Origin: Symsagittifera roscoffensis | Lineage: Eukaryota; Xenacoelomorpha; Acoela; Convolutidae | DNA length: 64,000 nt | NCBI RefSeq assembly: GCF_963678635.1 | Contig: NC_087070.1 | Span: 8,838,539-8,902,538 of the forward strand | Reading direction: 5' to 3' | Notes under the pieces: generated by a model | Database searches by the model: none | What the model was told of the DNA's origin: nothing | What the model saw: the letters and a program-made list of their open reading frames with translations, nothing else | Position numbers and translations under genes: made by a program | In this document: in pieces, positions 39,950 through 51,772 of the stretch | Numbering within the stretch: position 1 is the stretch's first letter | How the letters are laid out: each line of letters begins with the position of its first letter

Positions 39950-42346
39950 CGTCTCTTGTCCATATCATCCCTCGGTTTGTACCAGTTATTGCCTTGGTTT
40001 GCTGGTCCGTTGTTAAAATTTCCATAATTGTTCTTATAGTATCCAGATCTCGAAGGAGGTTTCAACAAAAGATATTATTTTGACTTGAGCCTCAACTCCT
40101 CTGGTGTTGGCGCATTGGTTGATAGTGGTGTGTAATGCGTTGCTAGCATCGTTCGAAGTTCATCATTCTCCACAACATCGATGAATTTTGAGGCTACTGC
40201 CAGGCTCATACTTCGGTTCGACTCATCCGGTTGGCTGCGTCTTCTCAGCATTTCCAAGTCATCTAGAAACTTGTCTATGGTTTCATCTTCTCGTTGCCTC
40301 CGTTTCTCGAAGCGCATCATCGCTTGGTGCCCCTGCACCCCTGATCCAAAACGGTTTAACAAGGTTTCGAAGATTTTCTCGGCTGTGTCACGCTGATATT
40401 GCTTCTTGGCCATGACACAGTTCAGGGCTGTCCCTTCCAAGTTACTGGTAAGCGCACTGCATTCCTGTCTTTCCGACAAGTCCTCCTCCTCGAAATGCAG
40501 TTTCATGACCTCTATCCAGGTATCAATACAGCCATCAGATTCGTATTTATAGCATCTCGGTTTCTTAAAGACTCTTCTGGACTTCTCACTGCGTTCATTG
40601 GTTCTGGATAACCCTGTAAGGAATGTCTCCAAAGACCTGTTTAGGGGTTCAAAGGCTGTGGCCATTGCCTTAGCATCCCTTGAGTGTCCCGCCTGAGTGT
40701 CCTCACACCTTGTCAAAGGCTCTGTATTCGGTGTATCCCTGCAATCCGAATCGCCGTGAGTGTTTCCCCCTTGGCCTACATGACTCCTCCCTGGGCTCGC
40801 ATGTCTCCTGTTACCGGAATCACTTCTCCCAGTCGCATGTGTGCCTTGCGTTGGTCGTTCGTTAGAGGTCTGTCTGTTCCCCGTTGAACTTGCTCTACTG
40901 TTCAGGCCCCATGTTCTATTATCCCTTGTGGCATAGCCTGATGAACTGCCCCTACCTCTAGTGGATCCATATGTCCTCCTCCTTTGGTGGTCATTGAAAT
41001 TCACCTTCGGCTCCCTGCTGGGACCTCCCGTGTTCGGTTCCCCTTCTTTTGGTCCACTATTGCTGCCTAGTAGCCCGTCCAACCTATCCATGATAGCCTG
41101 AGTTCGCCTCTCCATCATCGCGTCTATCTTTGTGTCAAGAGTCCCAAGAGACTGCTCTTGCTGAATTCTTAACTTCTCCATGTCGTCTCTTAAGCGTAAC
41201 TCTCTCTGTTCCGCTTCTCTTGTCATTCGCGACAAGTTCTTCGCCATGTGCTCGTCCGTTCTTTCTTTCAAGCGTTTTTGCTCCTACCAACTTCTTGTCT
41301 ATTGCGGTTTATTTCTTCCCGCAGACTTTCTCTTTCAATGTGAACTGCTCTTTCTAGTTCACTCATTCTTATGGACATCTGTTCATTTTGTTCTCCTATA
41401 CTATACACTATGTTGTTCAAGGCTTCTTCTAGTGTTGCCCCCTTATCCACGAGTGGCGTCACTAGTGGCGGTGTAACACTGTCGGTCCCAGGTAGCTTCG
41501 TACTGGTCGAGATTCGCGCCTTGACTCTCTGCCTCGAAGTCTTTTCATTATCCACCTCAGGATCCACCAATGCGTTGCCTAGCCCTTTGTTTCTACTCTC
41601 CCAAGTTCGCGGCTCTGAATTTGTCATAAACGCGAAGCCTCTCGACTGGCCCGGTGTGTTTACCTTTTGGTTATCGTTCTCACCACACCAAATTTGTCCA
41701 TGGTTCCAGTCTCTCTTTCGACGTGTGCCTCATTCTCCTGGGTCGAACTATCGACGCTGACTTGAGTCCCAAAGTCCACTTGCTCTTCTTCGTCCTCCTC
41801 CTCCTCCTGGGATTCACCTTCATTTCCTGTGCCCACTCCCATGGTGAATGGAAAGATGTTTCCTAAGGCGTTCCTCATTCTTTTTGAGAACGATGAGGAC
41901 GTTGTTTGTTTCTCAGTCCCGCCGGCCATCATGGCGTTGTCTGTTGGAGATCTTCTAGTTGCCACTAATTCAGTTGAAATGTCGGACAGTTCCGACATCT
42001 CCTCCCGATCCGATGTCCCGGTGGAAGTGACAAAATCATGGCCTTGTTCTAGCGGAGTAGATTCACTCGCCAGCCTTCTGCCTCTCCCTTCCACTCCTCG
42101 TACTTCCTGGTTGACATTCATGGCCTGGTCCGTTTTGACCTCCACTTTTAGCATTTTTTTTTTCTCTTCTGAGGTCTTCTGACTCCTCGTTTCAACCATT
42201 CTGCCTGAAACCGTCTCCCCTTTATCGGTCCGGGCTCGTTTGATCCGATCCACAAAAGGGTCGGTCATTGTTTTTCTTTGCTTTTTAGGTCTGAGTTTCC
42301 TATAACTAGTACCTCGTTTAGGTATCCTTGACTTGTCCAGACTCAT
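39950..42346 (-). pseudogene. gag: Element B gag region, broken
   Basis: Similar to element A Gag over its full length: acidic N-terminal extension, coiled coil (QNEQMSIRMSELERAVHIER), basic RGRGSSSGYATR stretch and capsid domain (FKKPRCYKYESDGCIDTWIE, DETIDKFLDDLEML). It has several interruptions. Confidence 0.8.
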
Positions 42347-45232
42347 TCTTAGTTTGTCACTTCTTAATGCCTATACACTCAATTCGATTGCTAGTGACTT
42401 TATAGTTTGATTATCACTAAAAATGACACAACGCAATAAATTTCACAAGATTTTATTAAATAGTGACCACAAATCCCTGTATGTTATCGGAGTACAGTTT
42501 GTATATAATTTATTCACACTAACCGATTATCGGTCGTAAGATTTGAGAACTAGCACAATATGATGTTATCAGTCAATTTAAAAGATAGTAAACTCACTAC
42601 CTAATCAAGCACAAATTATGTTGATCTAAAATCAAAAACAAAAAAATATATATAATGACAGAATATGAATACCTGTATAAGAAAAACGTATGTGTATTGT
42701 ACTTTGAGTCGGTCGCAGTACCACAGTCGATCTTGTCTTTTAAAGAAAAAGCTTTCCCCGCTTGGTGCTGCACCAAACAGACAAAACTTTGAAGGCAGTA
42801 ATTTTCTCAAGTGGGCGTCTATTGCACCCAGCGAGTACTGTGTTACCTATCTGCCTTCAGACTGCCTGAGCTAGACCTACTATCAGGGCAGTCACTTTTC
42901 ACAAAAACGTATTGGGTTTCAATCCACACCAATGAATTACGCTCTCTTTAGTTTAGACTTAGTGTGGCGAATATCCGAGTTCGGAACTGTTTTGTTTTGA
43001 TCTGGTTTTTTTTGAAAGGCAAGTTACCAGTGCAGTCACTGATTCCTAGCCTGTCTGCTAATAACCTAAGACCTCTCACTATAGTCTTTCTTCTGTTTAC
43101 CTAAGTCCTTTAATAAAATAATACCCCTCCGGATTGGCAAAAATAGGACCCTTCCGGACTAGCAAAATTTAGACCCCTCAGGATTCGGACCCCTCCGGAT
43201 TCGGACCCCTCTGAGTTAGCAAATATAAGACCCTCCGGATTGGGACCCCTCTGAATTTGAAAAAAAGTTTTTGACCCCTTCGAATTGGGAGTTTTGTAAG
43301 AGTAGCTTTTCGGAGATTTCCTTCTTTCAACCTATATCCCTCCGGATACGTTCTTCGATGCAATTTTGCTTTTTAAATTAACTAGGAAGGGTTTGTAATG
43401 CTTTCCTAGACCCTTCCGGATTGAAGTTAAGCCTCTTATTTGACAATTCACGCTAACGGTGAAGGGTCTTATCGCTTGCTTAACTTCGGCTCGATTAAGG
43501 TTTTCCTGTGCCTTTAGCCTTGCCTTTTTTTCTAGAATAGCCTAAAGTTACTTTATTCAACCGCTGTTACCTTTTGGTAGGGGTGTAAGGGCTTTCCTAA
43601 AAAAAATTATAAAACGTGAAGGGTCTACCCTCCCAAATTGGTGAATTTGATAAAAACAATCTCAAAAAATTTTCACGCTTACTTTTTCGAAAAACTTTTA
43701 TCTTTATCAGTAAGCTCAGCTAATTTCTGATCTATTGGTACCAAGATCAACTGGATTTGTCCAGTAGTTCCAAAGTTATTAACCAAAACGTTTTTTTTCT
43801 AAAGTCAAAAAAATTTCTCTCTTATAGGTTCCGCCTAACTTTTTTTCACAATTCTGTTCTTTTTGACCTGAAATTTATTAATCCGAGCTCAGAAGGCCTA
43901 AACGCTTCTAGTTCAATGCAAAAGTTCCAATCTAAAACGCTTTAGTTGAAAAAATTTGCGAAAAACTATGCTACCTAGACCCATCCGGATTGATGAATCC
44001 ACCAAATCAAACACGTTAAGTTCGATTTCCCTGCAACCCGGAAGGCTTTCGTGTAGCGGGTTTTAAAACTCGTAGATTCACTAGAGAACGTTGTCCGATC
44101 AACTATTTTTCTTGTTCTAACTCAAAAATTTCAAAAATTTTCTGAATTTATAGTGTTCCGTCTTCTCAAAAATCACGAAAATTCGGTTTTTAGTTCCAAA
44201 ATAGTTCCAACCACTTCCGGACTAAACTTAACCAGTTCTATCTATTATAGTAGTGCAGTTACGATGTAACACACTAATTTAGCGCTTTTTTTTGTTTCAA
44301 AAAATATCGATATTTCAAAAATCTTGATTTGTGGGGGATCAAAATATCGCTATTTTGACCCTAAAAACCGGTCTGCTTTCTGTGTTTTTCACTGAAAAAC
44401 GATATAGGAGTATTAATATAGGCTATATAAGTAATAATATTAGTAATACTATACCCCTCCGGGTTTGTTCAATATCCGAATTAAGGTGCTTAACTCGAAT
44501 ATTCGCAGTTCGGTGAAAGGTCAATACAGTGCAGCACTGTCGAGCCCCCCACAGATTACTATCTTAATTTGTGTACCAAGAGGGATATAAAACTTGTTAA
44601 CGATACCCAACAGTCGATTGTTGTTGTCGTTGAGCCCCTTCTTGTTGCTCCTTCTCCCAAGACCCTTCCGAATTGAGCTCAAATCAGCTGACCTTTCCGG
44701 ATTGAGCGCAATTTATCATTAACGTGCTTAAATGCTCAAATAACCCTACAGTACAAGCCTAACAAACGGGCTACAAAATTGATCGTAACAATCCTGACTG
44801 ATATAAATGCCTGTAACAACAATATATCTATCAACAACAAACGGGGGGGGGGTCGGATAACATCTTGTCTGGGGGGATGATTTCTACTGATTTTTTAATT
44901 TTTTACTGTTTTTGGTTTTTTCGGTTATTTTTTTATGTTTTTGTTTTTCTTGGGTACTATACTACTTTTTGTTTGGTTTTATATATATCTTTAAGTGTTT
45001 TTGGTCACGGACCACTCAGGAAATGACGGGACCGCGAATCCCCCCACCCTTCCTGGTTCGTGAATTTTCGGTCTTAACTAGGTTAAAAAGCTATTCACGG
45101 TAATCCGGAAGGCTTCCGCGTTCCGAACAACCCTTCCGCCCCAGCGGATTTGGCCTGTTAAGGGCGTTAATGTGAGCATCCGCTCGGCGCGGAGTGCTCT
45201 TTAACGGTTCTGTCGGTCATGATGTTAAAAAA
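42347..45232 (-). other. Element B leader with eroded CCTCCGGATT motifs
   Basis: Homologous to the element A leader. It has motif clusters at ~43115-43430, a G-run at 44843-44852 and 44870-44876, and the same poly-T stretch near 44890-44940. No ORF is supported. Confidence 0.6.
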
Positions 45233-45253
45233 GAATAACACCCAGGAGCGCCA
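45233..45253 (-). promoter_or_regulatory. Primer-binding-site candidate, element B
   Basis: Same TGGCGCTCCTGGGTG sense sequence and the same 12-bp distance from the LTR as in element A, although the 12-bp gap itself differs at a few bases. Confidence 0.5.
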
Positions 45254-45265
45254 TAAAAACATCTA

Positions 45266-46186
45266 TGTAACATTCGCCCGGAAGATACATATCGACGGAA
45301 AATAAAACTAAGTCCTAAGACGACTGGCCAACGTCTAAACAGAGCTTTACATGCTTTTAACCGTCTCTACCAAGCCAGTACTTTCGGTGGTCTTTTTAAC
45401 ATCGGGTCGACAAAAAACGTTACTGCTTTCGGCTTCGGTCAAAACACTCAAATTAACCAGATTACATGCAGAAATAGTGAGCTCATGGCTGGGTCTCAGT
45501 ATCCCCAGACCACGAGGTCACTCCTAAAATCAGGGCTACTACTTTTTATTGAATTATTTTTGTTTTTGTTCAGTAGATAAAAATCATCATCTCCATCGAA
45601 GATGGATCAACCCTTTCCCCCAGCTCCTAGCTTCTCATCCTAGCAAAATGAATTCAGATGTTAATTAAATTCAATTCAGGACATGACAGGGAAGCTAACA
45701 ATTTATATAAGATAATAAAAGTTCCAGTCCCGAGAACCCTCCGGATTCCTGAATCCGGGGAAATAAGGCTCTTATCTTCCTCCCGGAAGGCTGTCTTGCT
45801 CTCTTCCACCCTTCACCGTTGTTCGCAACGGCCTTGCAACTATTGTAGCGACACAATAATTGCAATTCGGAGCGGTCTCTGTTACTTCTGTTTTTCTCTG
45901 ATTCCGATCCTCAGTTTTTTCGTTGTTTTCGCCGTCGCAACTAATGTTGCTGTTGTGTTTTTCTCCGGTTTTCTATCAAAATGGCCATTTCTGACGTTTC
46001 TCAGAAATATGACGTCATACTTCAAATTTTAAAACTTCAAAATACCAGAATATTTTGACCTTCACCGTTTGACTAATCGTCCCAATAACGTTGTTAATCG
46101 CTTAAAACCGTCAATTCGGAAGGTTCGCTGCTAAACTTCCGAATCTGCTGAATCTGCATTTTGATCCATTCTGGTCGAATGTCACA
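45266..46186 (-). repeat. Element B 5' LTR
   Basis: 921 bp, starting TGTAACATTCGCC and ending GAATGTCACA, followed by the ATG target duplication (46187-46189). It has a single 125-bp terminal unit and a TGACGTCA at 46010-46017. It is clearly diverged from 25675-26588. Confidence 0.88.
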
Positions 46187-46881
46187 ATGCATGAGAAACT
46201 TGTTTCGTGTAACAGTCGCCTACTTACGTCACATATGAGGCTAAAGAAAAATAGGCCCTATAACCATTCGTTCAAGAGTCAGGGACACTATCTCTTGTGT
46301 TTTTCCACCTCGAACAACCGGAGCCAATTCGGTTCACTTGCGACATGAGACTAAAACCTTTGTTACAGCTTGAAGGCCACAGCCAAAATATCCCCCCCCA
46401 CTCTAGAAAATAAGAACGTCTCCATACTTAGGTTTTAAAATACCCAAAAAACGCGAACGCCGTTAAAAACAGAGTCGGAACTATCCGTATGGACAGTGGA
46501 ACTTTGACCCATTTCAGATGGATCAACCTAAAACTCGCCTTAACTCAACATAACAATATAAAACACACTCAAGAAATTTAAATTGGGTACTCACAGAACT
46601 AAATCTTCATCCTTCGTCGGTGCCAGCCCCACTCGCTCCGTGACCTCTTCAATCAAGCCTGCGTGGGGATGTGGGCACCAGGACGGTCTCAGCAACTTCC
46701 AAACCGTTCCCAAATTCGTAATCAGCATGCCGTTCTCATTCCCCATTTTCAATTCTACTCTCTTGTTCGAGCGCGGTAAGCTAATAACCTTTGGCATACT
46801 CTCAAATATCAGGCCTAGGCTCGGTTTTTCTCGTTCCACTGAATCAGTCTCGACTATCTTCTCTGTCCAAAACTTTAACAG
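46187..46881 (-). mobile_element. Element D: remnant of a further related element, interrupted by C
   Basis: At 46208 a sequence TGTAACAGTCGCC opens an LTR-like stretch. It includes GATGGATCAACC (near 46517) at about the distance from the start seen in A's LTR. At 46590-46881 a ~98-residue open stretch encodes LLKFWTEKIVET, LGLIFES and WKLLRPSWCPHPHAGLIEE, clearly related to the third ORF of A (LLRFWTSRIV, WELMKPSWCPSPNA) and C, but distinct from both. The stretch stops at the LTR of element C. D is therefore an older, very incomplete relative. Confidence 0.65.
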
Positions 46882-47755
46882 TGTAACATTCGCCCAAATA
46901 TCACACAGCGACGGAGCGTAGAAAAAGTACCTATTAACGACTGGCAGGCGTCAGTTACCTTAATCCTACTCGTTTTTCACCGTCTCGACCTTGCCAGTTG
47001 ATTTTCTGGTCTGTTTAGGACAAAGTAAAAAGTTACCATTTTTAGGCCATCAGTCAAACGACTTTTGATCAGCTTTCGTTTACATGCGAACACAACCACA
47101 TAGCTGAGTCTCGGATCCTCAGACTACGTGATTGTCATTAAAAACACGGCTCGAACAACCTATTTTTATATGTTTTTGTGTGACAGTTTTATATTAAATC
47201 CATTGGAGATGGATTGACCCTTTCCTTTTTCTAGCTACTCATGCTCTGAAATATTAAATAATAACGGTGTTAATTAAGATCTATGACATTATAGCAGCTA
47301 TATAGTCAGTCTATACAGTCCCTTCACATAGACAGTCTCTGGGGGACCAAGCCTCCGCTCCCGTAATATTCTTGAGATAACACTCTTATCTCTTATTTTT
47401 CGTGTCCCGGGAGGGTCCCGTGGTATATTTCTTCCCCCACTGAAGCCTCCTTCTCCACAAATATCCGTCGCTAAGGTTCTTATCGTGTGTTATTGCCACG
47501 ATAAGAGGCTTCGTAATTTTCTTGCTCGACTGTTCTTCACAATCTCTATCGTGGTTCTGTTTTTCGTCTTTTTATTCAAAATGGCCGTCTTTTCTCTTTT
47601 TCTCAGAAATGTTCTTCTTCCAATCGAAATTTTAAAAATAAAAATTCTAGAACATTCTGACCCTCCGTCGCAACACTTTTTTGTTCATAAGGCCTTTAGT
47701 CACTCTTTTTTATGTCGCCGGAAGGTTGTGCTGTGTCATCTGGCAGAATGGCACA
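46882..47755 (-). repeat. Element C 3' LTR
   Basis: 874 bp, from TGTAACATTCGCCC to GAATGGCACA. It is alignable with the A and B LTRs at the ends and in islands (GAGTCTCGGATCCTCAGA, GGAGATGGATTGACCCTTTC, CAAAATGGCCGTC), so it is homologous but diverged. Confidence 0.85.
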
Positions 47756-47769
47756 TACTCCCCGGACAA
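47756..47769 (-). promoter_or_regulatory. Element C polypurine tract
   Basis: Sense TTGTCCGGGGAGTA abuts the 3' LTR. The core is unchanged from A and B although flanking DNA has diverged. Confidence 0.8.
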
Positions 47770-48502
47770 GTCTCCATCAATGTCCCTATTGATCGCATAA
47801 CACCGGGTTATCGTCAAGTAGTTATCCAGTTTTCTGTAACCAATCTTACAAATCGCATAAGAAAATGAAATTTATCTACTCCACCTCAACTCACTACGTG
47901 TTCACAAATGGCATCGTACTACATCTCACTGCCTTTCAACATTTTCACAAAAATTGCACCATGAGGAGTGTCCTAGATAAAATTTCTTTTCTGACTACTT
48001 ACGTCATCTCGCCATAAAACTTCTTTTCGCCTCTGATTAAAAAGTGGGACGTGGCACGGCCACGCACCCGTTAAAATTAACTTAACTTCACTCACCAAGT
48101 ATAATCAGTCATCTATGCGGTCCTTTCAATATTAAAACTAAGAAACTCTGTGGCTAGGAAAGTTCTTGAGTTACCCACCCTTCTCGAGCGAGTTTACTCA
48201 AACTTACCATGTCGCCACACAGTGAATTTGTGTCTTACACAGGTTAAAAACTTCAGTCGTGAATAAATAGGTAAATATACTCACCTATGTTCCTTATATA
48301 CATACATAGATAGTAGTAACTAAAATCAATAATTTCAACAATTTTAACAATTGCAACAATTTTCGAAGTTTGGTCTGACCAAACTAGATCAAAACAAAAA
48401 GTTTCACAAGTTCAATAATCAAAACTTGGTTGATTGGTTTAAGTTTTAGCACACAAATACATTCAAGTTTTTCTCTCCTTCTCTTCTCTTCTTTGGTCAT
48501 CT
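47770..48502 (-). other. Element C non-coding stretch before the PPT
   Basis: AT-rich, about 0.7 kb, positionally equivalent to 3705-4513. No supported ORF. Confidence 0.55.
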
Positions 48503-51500
48503 TCACTCCATCATTTCTCCATTCTGATGTTCAGCGTCACTGTCTTCCAGGACTTTCTCTAACATGTCCAGAGAGTTGCGGGCCGTGCCCCAACCCTCCT
48601 GTTCCAGCAGCCTCGGTTTGCAACAAGGTAGCAAGTCCACATTCACCTTCTGCTCCCGGTTCCTGCAAAAGCTGTTGTGAAGACATAGGCTCACGTTTCG
48701 TTCTAGGTCAGCTCTTAAGACCTCTTTCTTCTCATCTTCAGTAACACAAGGCGTTCCAGCTACCCGCTTCACCGCTGTGGTGACCGCGTTTCTGTGCGTC
48801 AAGAATGCTCGTTTATAGGCTCCTGGTCCTATATCTAGCTGGAATGATTGATAGGCTTCCGTGTTCCTTGACATGTGACGCTTCGCGCGTTCATACATCC
48901 AAGATGTCATCACTGCACGGAACCAAGGCATCAATCTTTGCCTTGACCATATTCTTTCAATGGCTTTAGGTATCCTCAGAACCTTGCAGGTGGTTCTGAA
49001 AAGATCCAATTCACGACTCATTTTAACGTTGCTCAACTGTTCAGGAGTCGGCACGGCCGTCTCCTGCTCACTTGTGTCCGCGTTAGCCTCCAACCATCTC
49101 ACTGCTAGCATGGCGCTAACCACCACGATTGACACTTGTTGATTCTGATCGGGCAACCCCGTGGAGTACAACTCCTCCACGTCCCGTACTAGGATCAGAT
49201 TCCCGCGTTTGGGATACCACAACGTCTGCGCCAAGCAGTGGCAAGGATACTCCCCATGGGTTCTCACTATGTTCCTTCGGGTCCGATACCCTGAGGCTCC
49301 CAGCAACGGTTCCACTTCCATCAGAATTCTATGTAAATCGTCTTTCTCTTCTATGGTGGGGAATTCAGTAGGTAACGCTCCACTCGCTTTCTGTTTCTGG
49401 AACTCACTCACGTTACCTTCGTTCAGTCTCATGAACTCTTCACCCACAACGTCTTGCAACTCGCCTTCGGATCTCTTCGGGACTGCCCGAAAGATCTTTG
49501 CCAACAAGTCATATGACCTTTCTGACATTCTGGCCAACCTGACGCACTTTGGCACAGAGAAAAGTTGGTCCACCAACACTTGTTGCGTCCTAGCATCCAT
49601 CACTACCATGTGCGTAGGATACTTGCTATTACAATATGGCGCGGAGCTTGAACCCACCATATATTTTGAACCAGTAGGTCTGTGATAGGCTTCACTATCC
49701 TTCAGATTCATTTCGTTTTCTAGAGCTTCTCGCCAGCCTCCAATCTTCTGCTCTGTCTGCAATGCTCCAGGGAATATTTCCACGCTGAGGGACGTCACTA
49801 GCTCATGGGCACGCTCCAGGCGCTCGAGTGATTCTATCGAACTCGTCATGCTACAAAATCCCAAGGCTGTGATCAGGTTCACGTCCGTCACCCCATGGCA
49901 GTCTGCAACCAACTCCATGGCACTCTTATCTGACATGCTCAATCTTCCGTACAATCGTGCCAGTTGTCGATGCTGCTCGCTCAGCGTAATCAGGCAGTGT
50001 CCCAGGTTACAAACATGTCCTTCCATCCCACTGTGTTGAGCCAAGCTTGTGCCTTGCTTCAACCAATTACTCGGTGTACCTTCCTCGGACAGCTCCGTGG
50101 ACGGGTTGCTCTTCCTCTTCGTCAATCTCATGGCCAGCAGGTGATGTATCATGGCCAGATCATGTAAACTCGCATCATCATCCCGGTCTAACATGATATC
50201 CGCGGTCATGTCCCAGATTAAGCCTGCGTTAGGATGGGGACACCAGGAAGGCTTCATGAGTTCCCACATCACTACTAGACTGGTTTTCAAGGGACCGTCC
50301 CAAGAACCACAATCAAAACTCACTTGTCCTTTTAGCTCGGGAATCGAGGGTTCGACCACTCGTTCTTCCAGAATAATTCCCAGCTTGGATTGTTCCACCA
50401 TCAGCATTCCGATTTCCTTAATCCGTTCAACCCAGAAGTTGAGCACTGTGACTTGCTCATAGTCGAAGTACGCTTCCCTGGCTTCTTCATTCACGAAGGG
50501 ATTATACGCTATCCCCGGTATGCCAGACACATATTGGAATGACTTCCGTTTCCCTAGTGTTGCAAACTCTTTTTGTCCTCTGACCGCTTCAATCAACTCC
50601 CGGCTCACTTTCAATTCTTTGTTGGAATATCTTCTCACCTCTTCCAACTTGCGATAGTTTTCCATATCATTCGACTCCTTGCTTGGCACAGTCAATGGCA
50701 TGTCCTGATATAATTCCAGGAGTGCCCTAAGGAAGTTCCTTTCACAATCAACTCCCTTTTGCCGAATGATCTTTACACATTCTCCCAAAACAGGAGTGGG
50801 GATACGATCCACCACGAACCTGACAAAGCAAAGGGCATCCTTTCGCTTAGCCCATGCTATCGCTGAATCGTCTATTGAGATCAATGCTCGCAGAGCTTCC
50901 ATCAATTCTAGCTCCTGTTCTCGTGATCTCGAGTCATTACTGGCTTCATACTCCGCCTTCTTGATGCCCATCAAGCACCAAGCCAGTCGTATTTGTAGAT
51001 CAGTTCTCGTGCATGGATGAGCTAGGTATGCTGCCACCGTCGCAGGTGCATGCATCGTCTCATCGAAGTATTTCTGGAGGGCCGCCCTCCAAGAAACCTC
51101 TAGCAGTTTTTCCAATCCAACTTCGTTCGCTTCCGATGACATTACCGTGCCATACTCTTTTCGATTGAAGTTAGAGTTCTCCGTAAGCCCTTTCAGATAT
51201 TCTTGCATGGCTCGCTTCTCGCTCCAAGCCATCAGGTGCCCTCTCGCGGAGTTCCTCGCTTTCAACATCTCCACATAACCCCCTGCCGGATCTCCCATGT
51301 GGACCGATTCCGGCACAGTTATTCGACTGTACTCGACCACGTCGAGTTGTCCTTCCAGTTTCAACTTGGCCATGTTGATTCGCGAGGGCCTATAATCTTC
51401 AAGTCCTCCAGATCCACATTGACTGATGATTTCCATTTCTAACTTAGTGTCTGCCAGGGTTCGCGCCGTCTTCTTCGATCTCGTGGCGGTTATGGTCAGA

Positions 51501-51649
51501 CCTGCCAAGAGCATAGGGGGTATCAGATTCTCTTTTTCTCCCCCTGTCAGCGTTGCGCTATCTCCTTGCCCGCTCTCGCCTGAACGACCTGCGCTCGTTA
51601 AAGAGGTCACCACTGCGCTGGCTCTCGACTTCACCACTCTCGGGTTCAT
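48503..51649 (-). CDS. Element C third-ORF block, C-terminal part (1048 codons)
   Basis: Matches the C-terminal half of element A's giant ORF along its length: MEIISQCG, RNSARGHLMAW, RTDLQIRLAWCLMG, SYVSG-like FQYVSGIPGIAYNPF, MWELMKPSWCPHPNA, CHGVTDVNLITALGF, CHCLAQTLWYPKRGN, QRLMPWFRAVMTSWMYE, and the closing LERNVSLCLHNSFCRNRE with a CC pair. The Cys and Trp positions are especially well kept. No known domain, signal peptide or membrane segment recognised. Positional conservation across two subfamilies argues that the protein mattered to the element. Confidence 0.7.
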   Translation of the reverse strand: MNPRVVKSRASAVVTSLTSAGRSGESGQGDSATLTGGEKENLIPPMLLAGLTITATRSKKTARTLADTKLEMEIISQCGSGGLEDYRPSRINMAKLKLEGQLDVVEYSRITVPESVHMGDPAGGYVEMLKARNSARGHLMAWSEKRAMQEYLKGLTENSNFNRKEYGTVMSSEANEVGLEKLLEVSWRAALQKYFDETMHAPATVAAYLAHPCTRTDLQIRLAWCLMGIKKAEYEASNDSRSREQELELMEALRALISIDDSAIAWAKRKDALCFVRFVVDRIPTPVLGECVKIIRQKGVDCERNFLRALLELYQDMPLTVPSKESNDMENYRKLEEVRRYSNKELKVSRELIEAVRGQKEFATLGKRKSFQYVSGIPGIAYNPFVNEEAREAYFDYEQVTVLNFWVERIKEIGMLMVEQSKLGIILEERVVEPSIPELKGQVSFDCGSWDGPLKTSLVVMWELMKPSWCPHPNAGLIWDMTADIMLDRDDDASLHDLAMIHHLLAMRLTKRKSNPSTELSEEGTPSNWLKQGTSLAQHSGMEGHVCNLGHCLITLSEQHRQLARLYGRLSMSDKSAMELVADCHGVTDVNLITALGFCSMTSSIESLERLERAHELVTSLSVEIFPGALQTEQKIGGWREALENEMNLKDSEAYHRPTGSKYMVGSSSAPYCNSKYPTHMVVMDARTQQVLVDQLFSVPKCVRLARMSERSYDLLAKIFRAVPKRSEGELQDVVGEEFMRLNEGNVSEFQKQKASGALPTEFPTIEEKDDLHRILMEVEPLLGASGYRTRRNIVRTHGEYPCHCLAQTLWYPKRGNLILVRDVEELYSTGLPDQNQQVSIVVVSAMLAVRWLEANADTSEQETAVPTPEQLSNVKMSRELDLFRTTCKVLRIPKAIERIWSRQRLMPWFRAVMTSWMYERAKRHMSRNTEAYQSFQLDIGPGAYKRAFLTHRNAVTTAVKRVAGTPCVTEDEKKEVLRADLERNVSLCLHNSFCRNREQKVNVDLLPCCKPRLLEQEGWGTARNSLDMLEKVLEDSDAEHQNGEMME

Positions 51650-51772
51650 GGCTCGACTTCCTGTTTTCCCTTTTAGTCGCTTCAGCCCTTTCCTGGCTCG
51701 TCTGACAGGTAATTTCTTTGCAACATGCTGATCATCGGCACTGTCTTCTGTTACTGAGTCGGTCAGAACATC

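Larger units (their letters stand above)
2640..46186 (-). mobile_element. Element B: older broken Ty3/Gypsy LTR retrotransposon, split by element A
   Basis: The outer element. Its left (3') end is a terminal array plus LTR (2640-2764 and 25425-26588), its body is 26589-45265, and its right (5') LTR is 45266-46186. It is flanked by ATG on both sides (2637-2639 and 46187-46189). The LTRs differ at many sites, roughly 93-95% identity by eye over the parts I compared. Its gag, pro-pol, coiled-coil ORF and third-ORF regions are all recognisable against element A but carry more than ten breaks, so it is dead. Element A (2768-25424) lies inside its 3' terminal array, so B is older than A. It belongs to the same subfamily as A. 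Confidence 0.85.

Noticed and set aside
46591-46839. A small host gene on the minus strand
   Set aside because: The residues are related to the third ORF of A and C, so it is better read as an element remnant.
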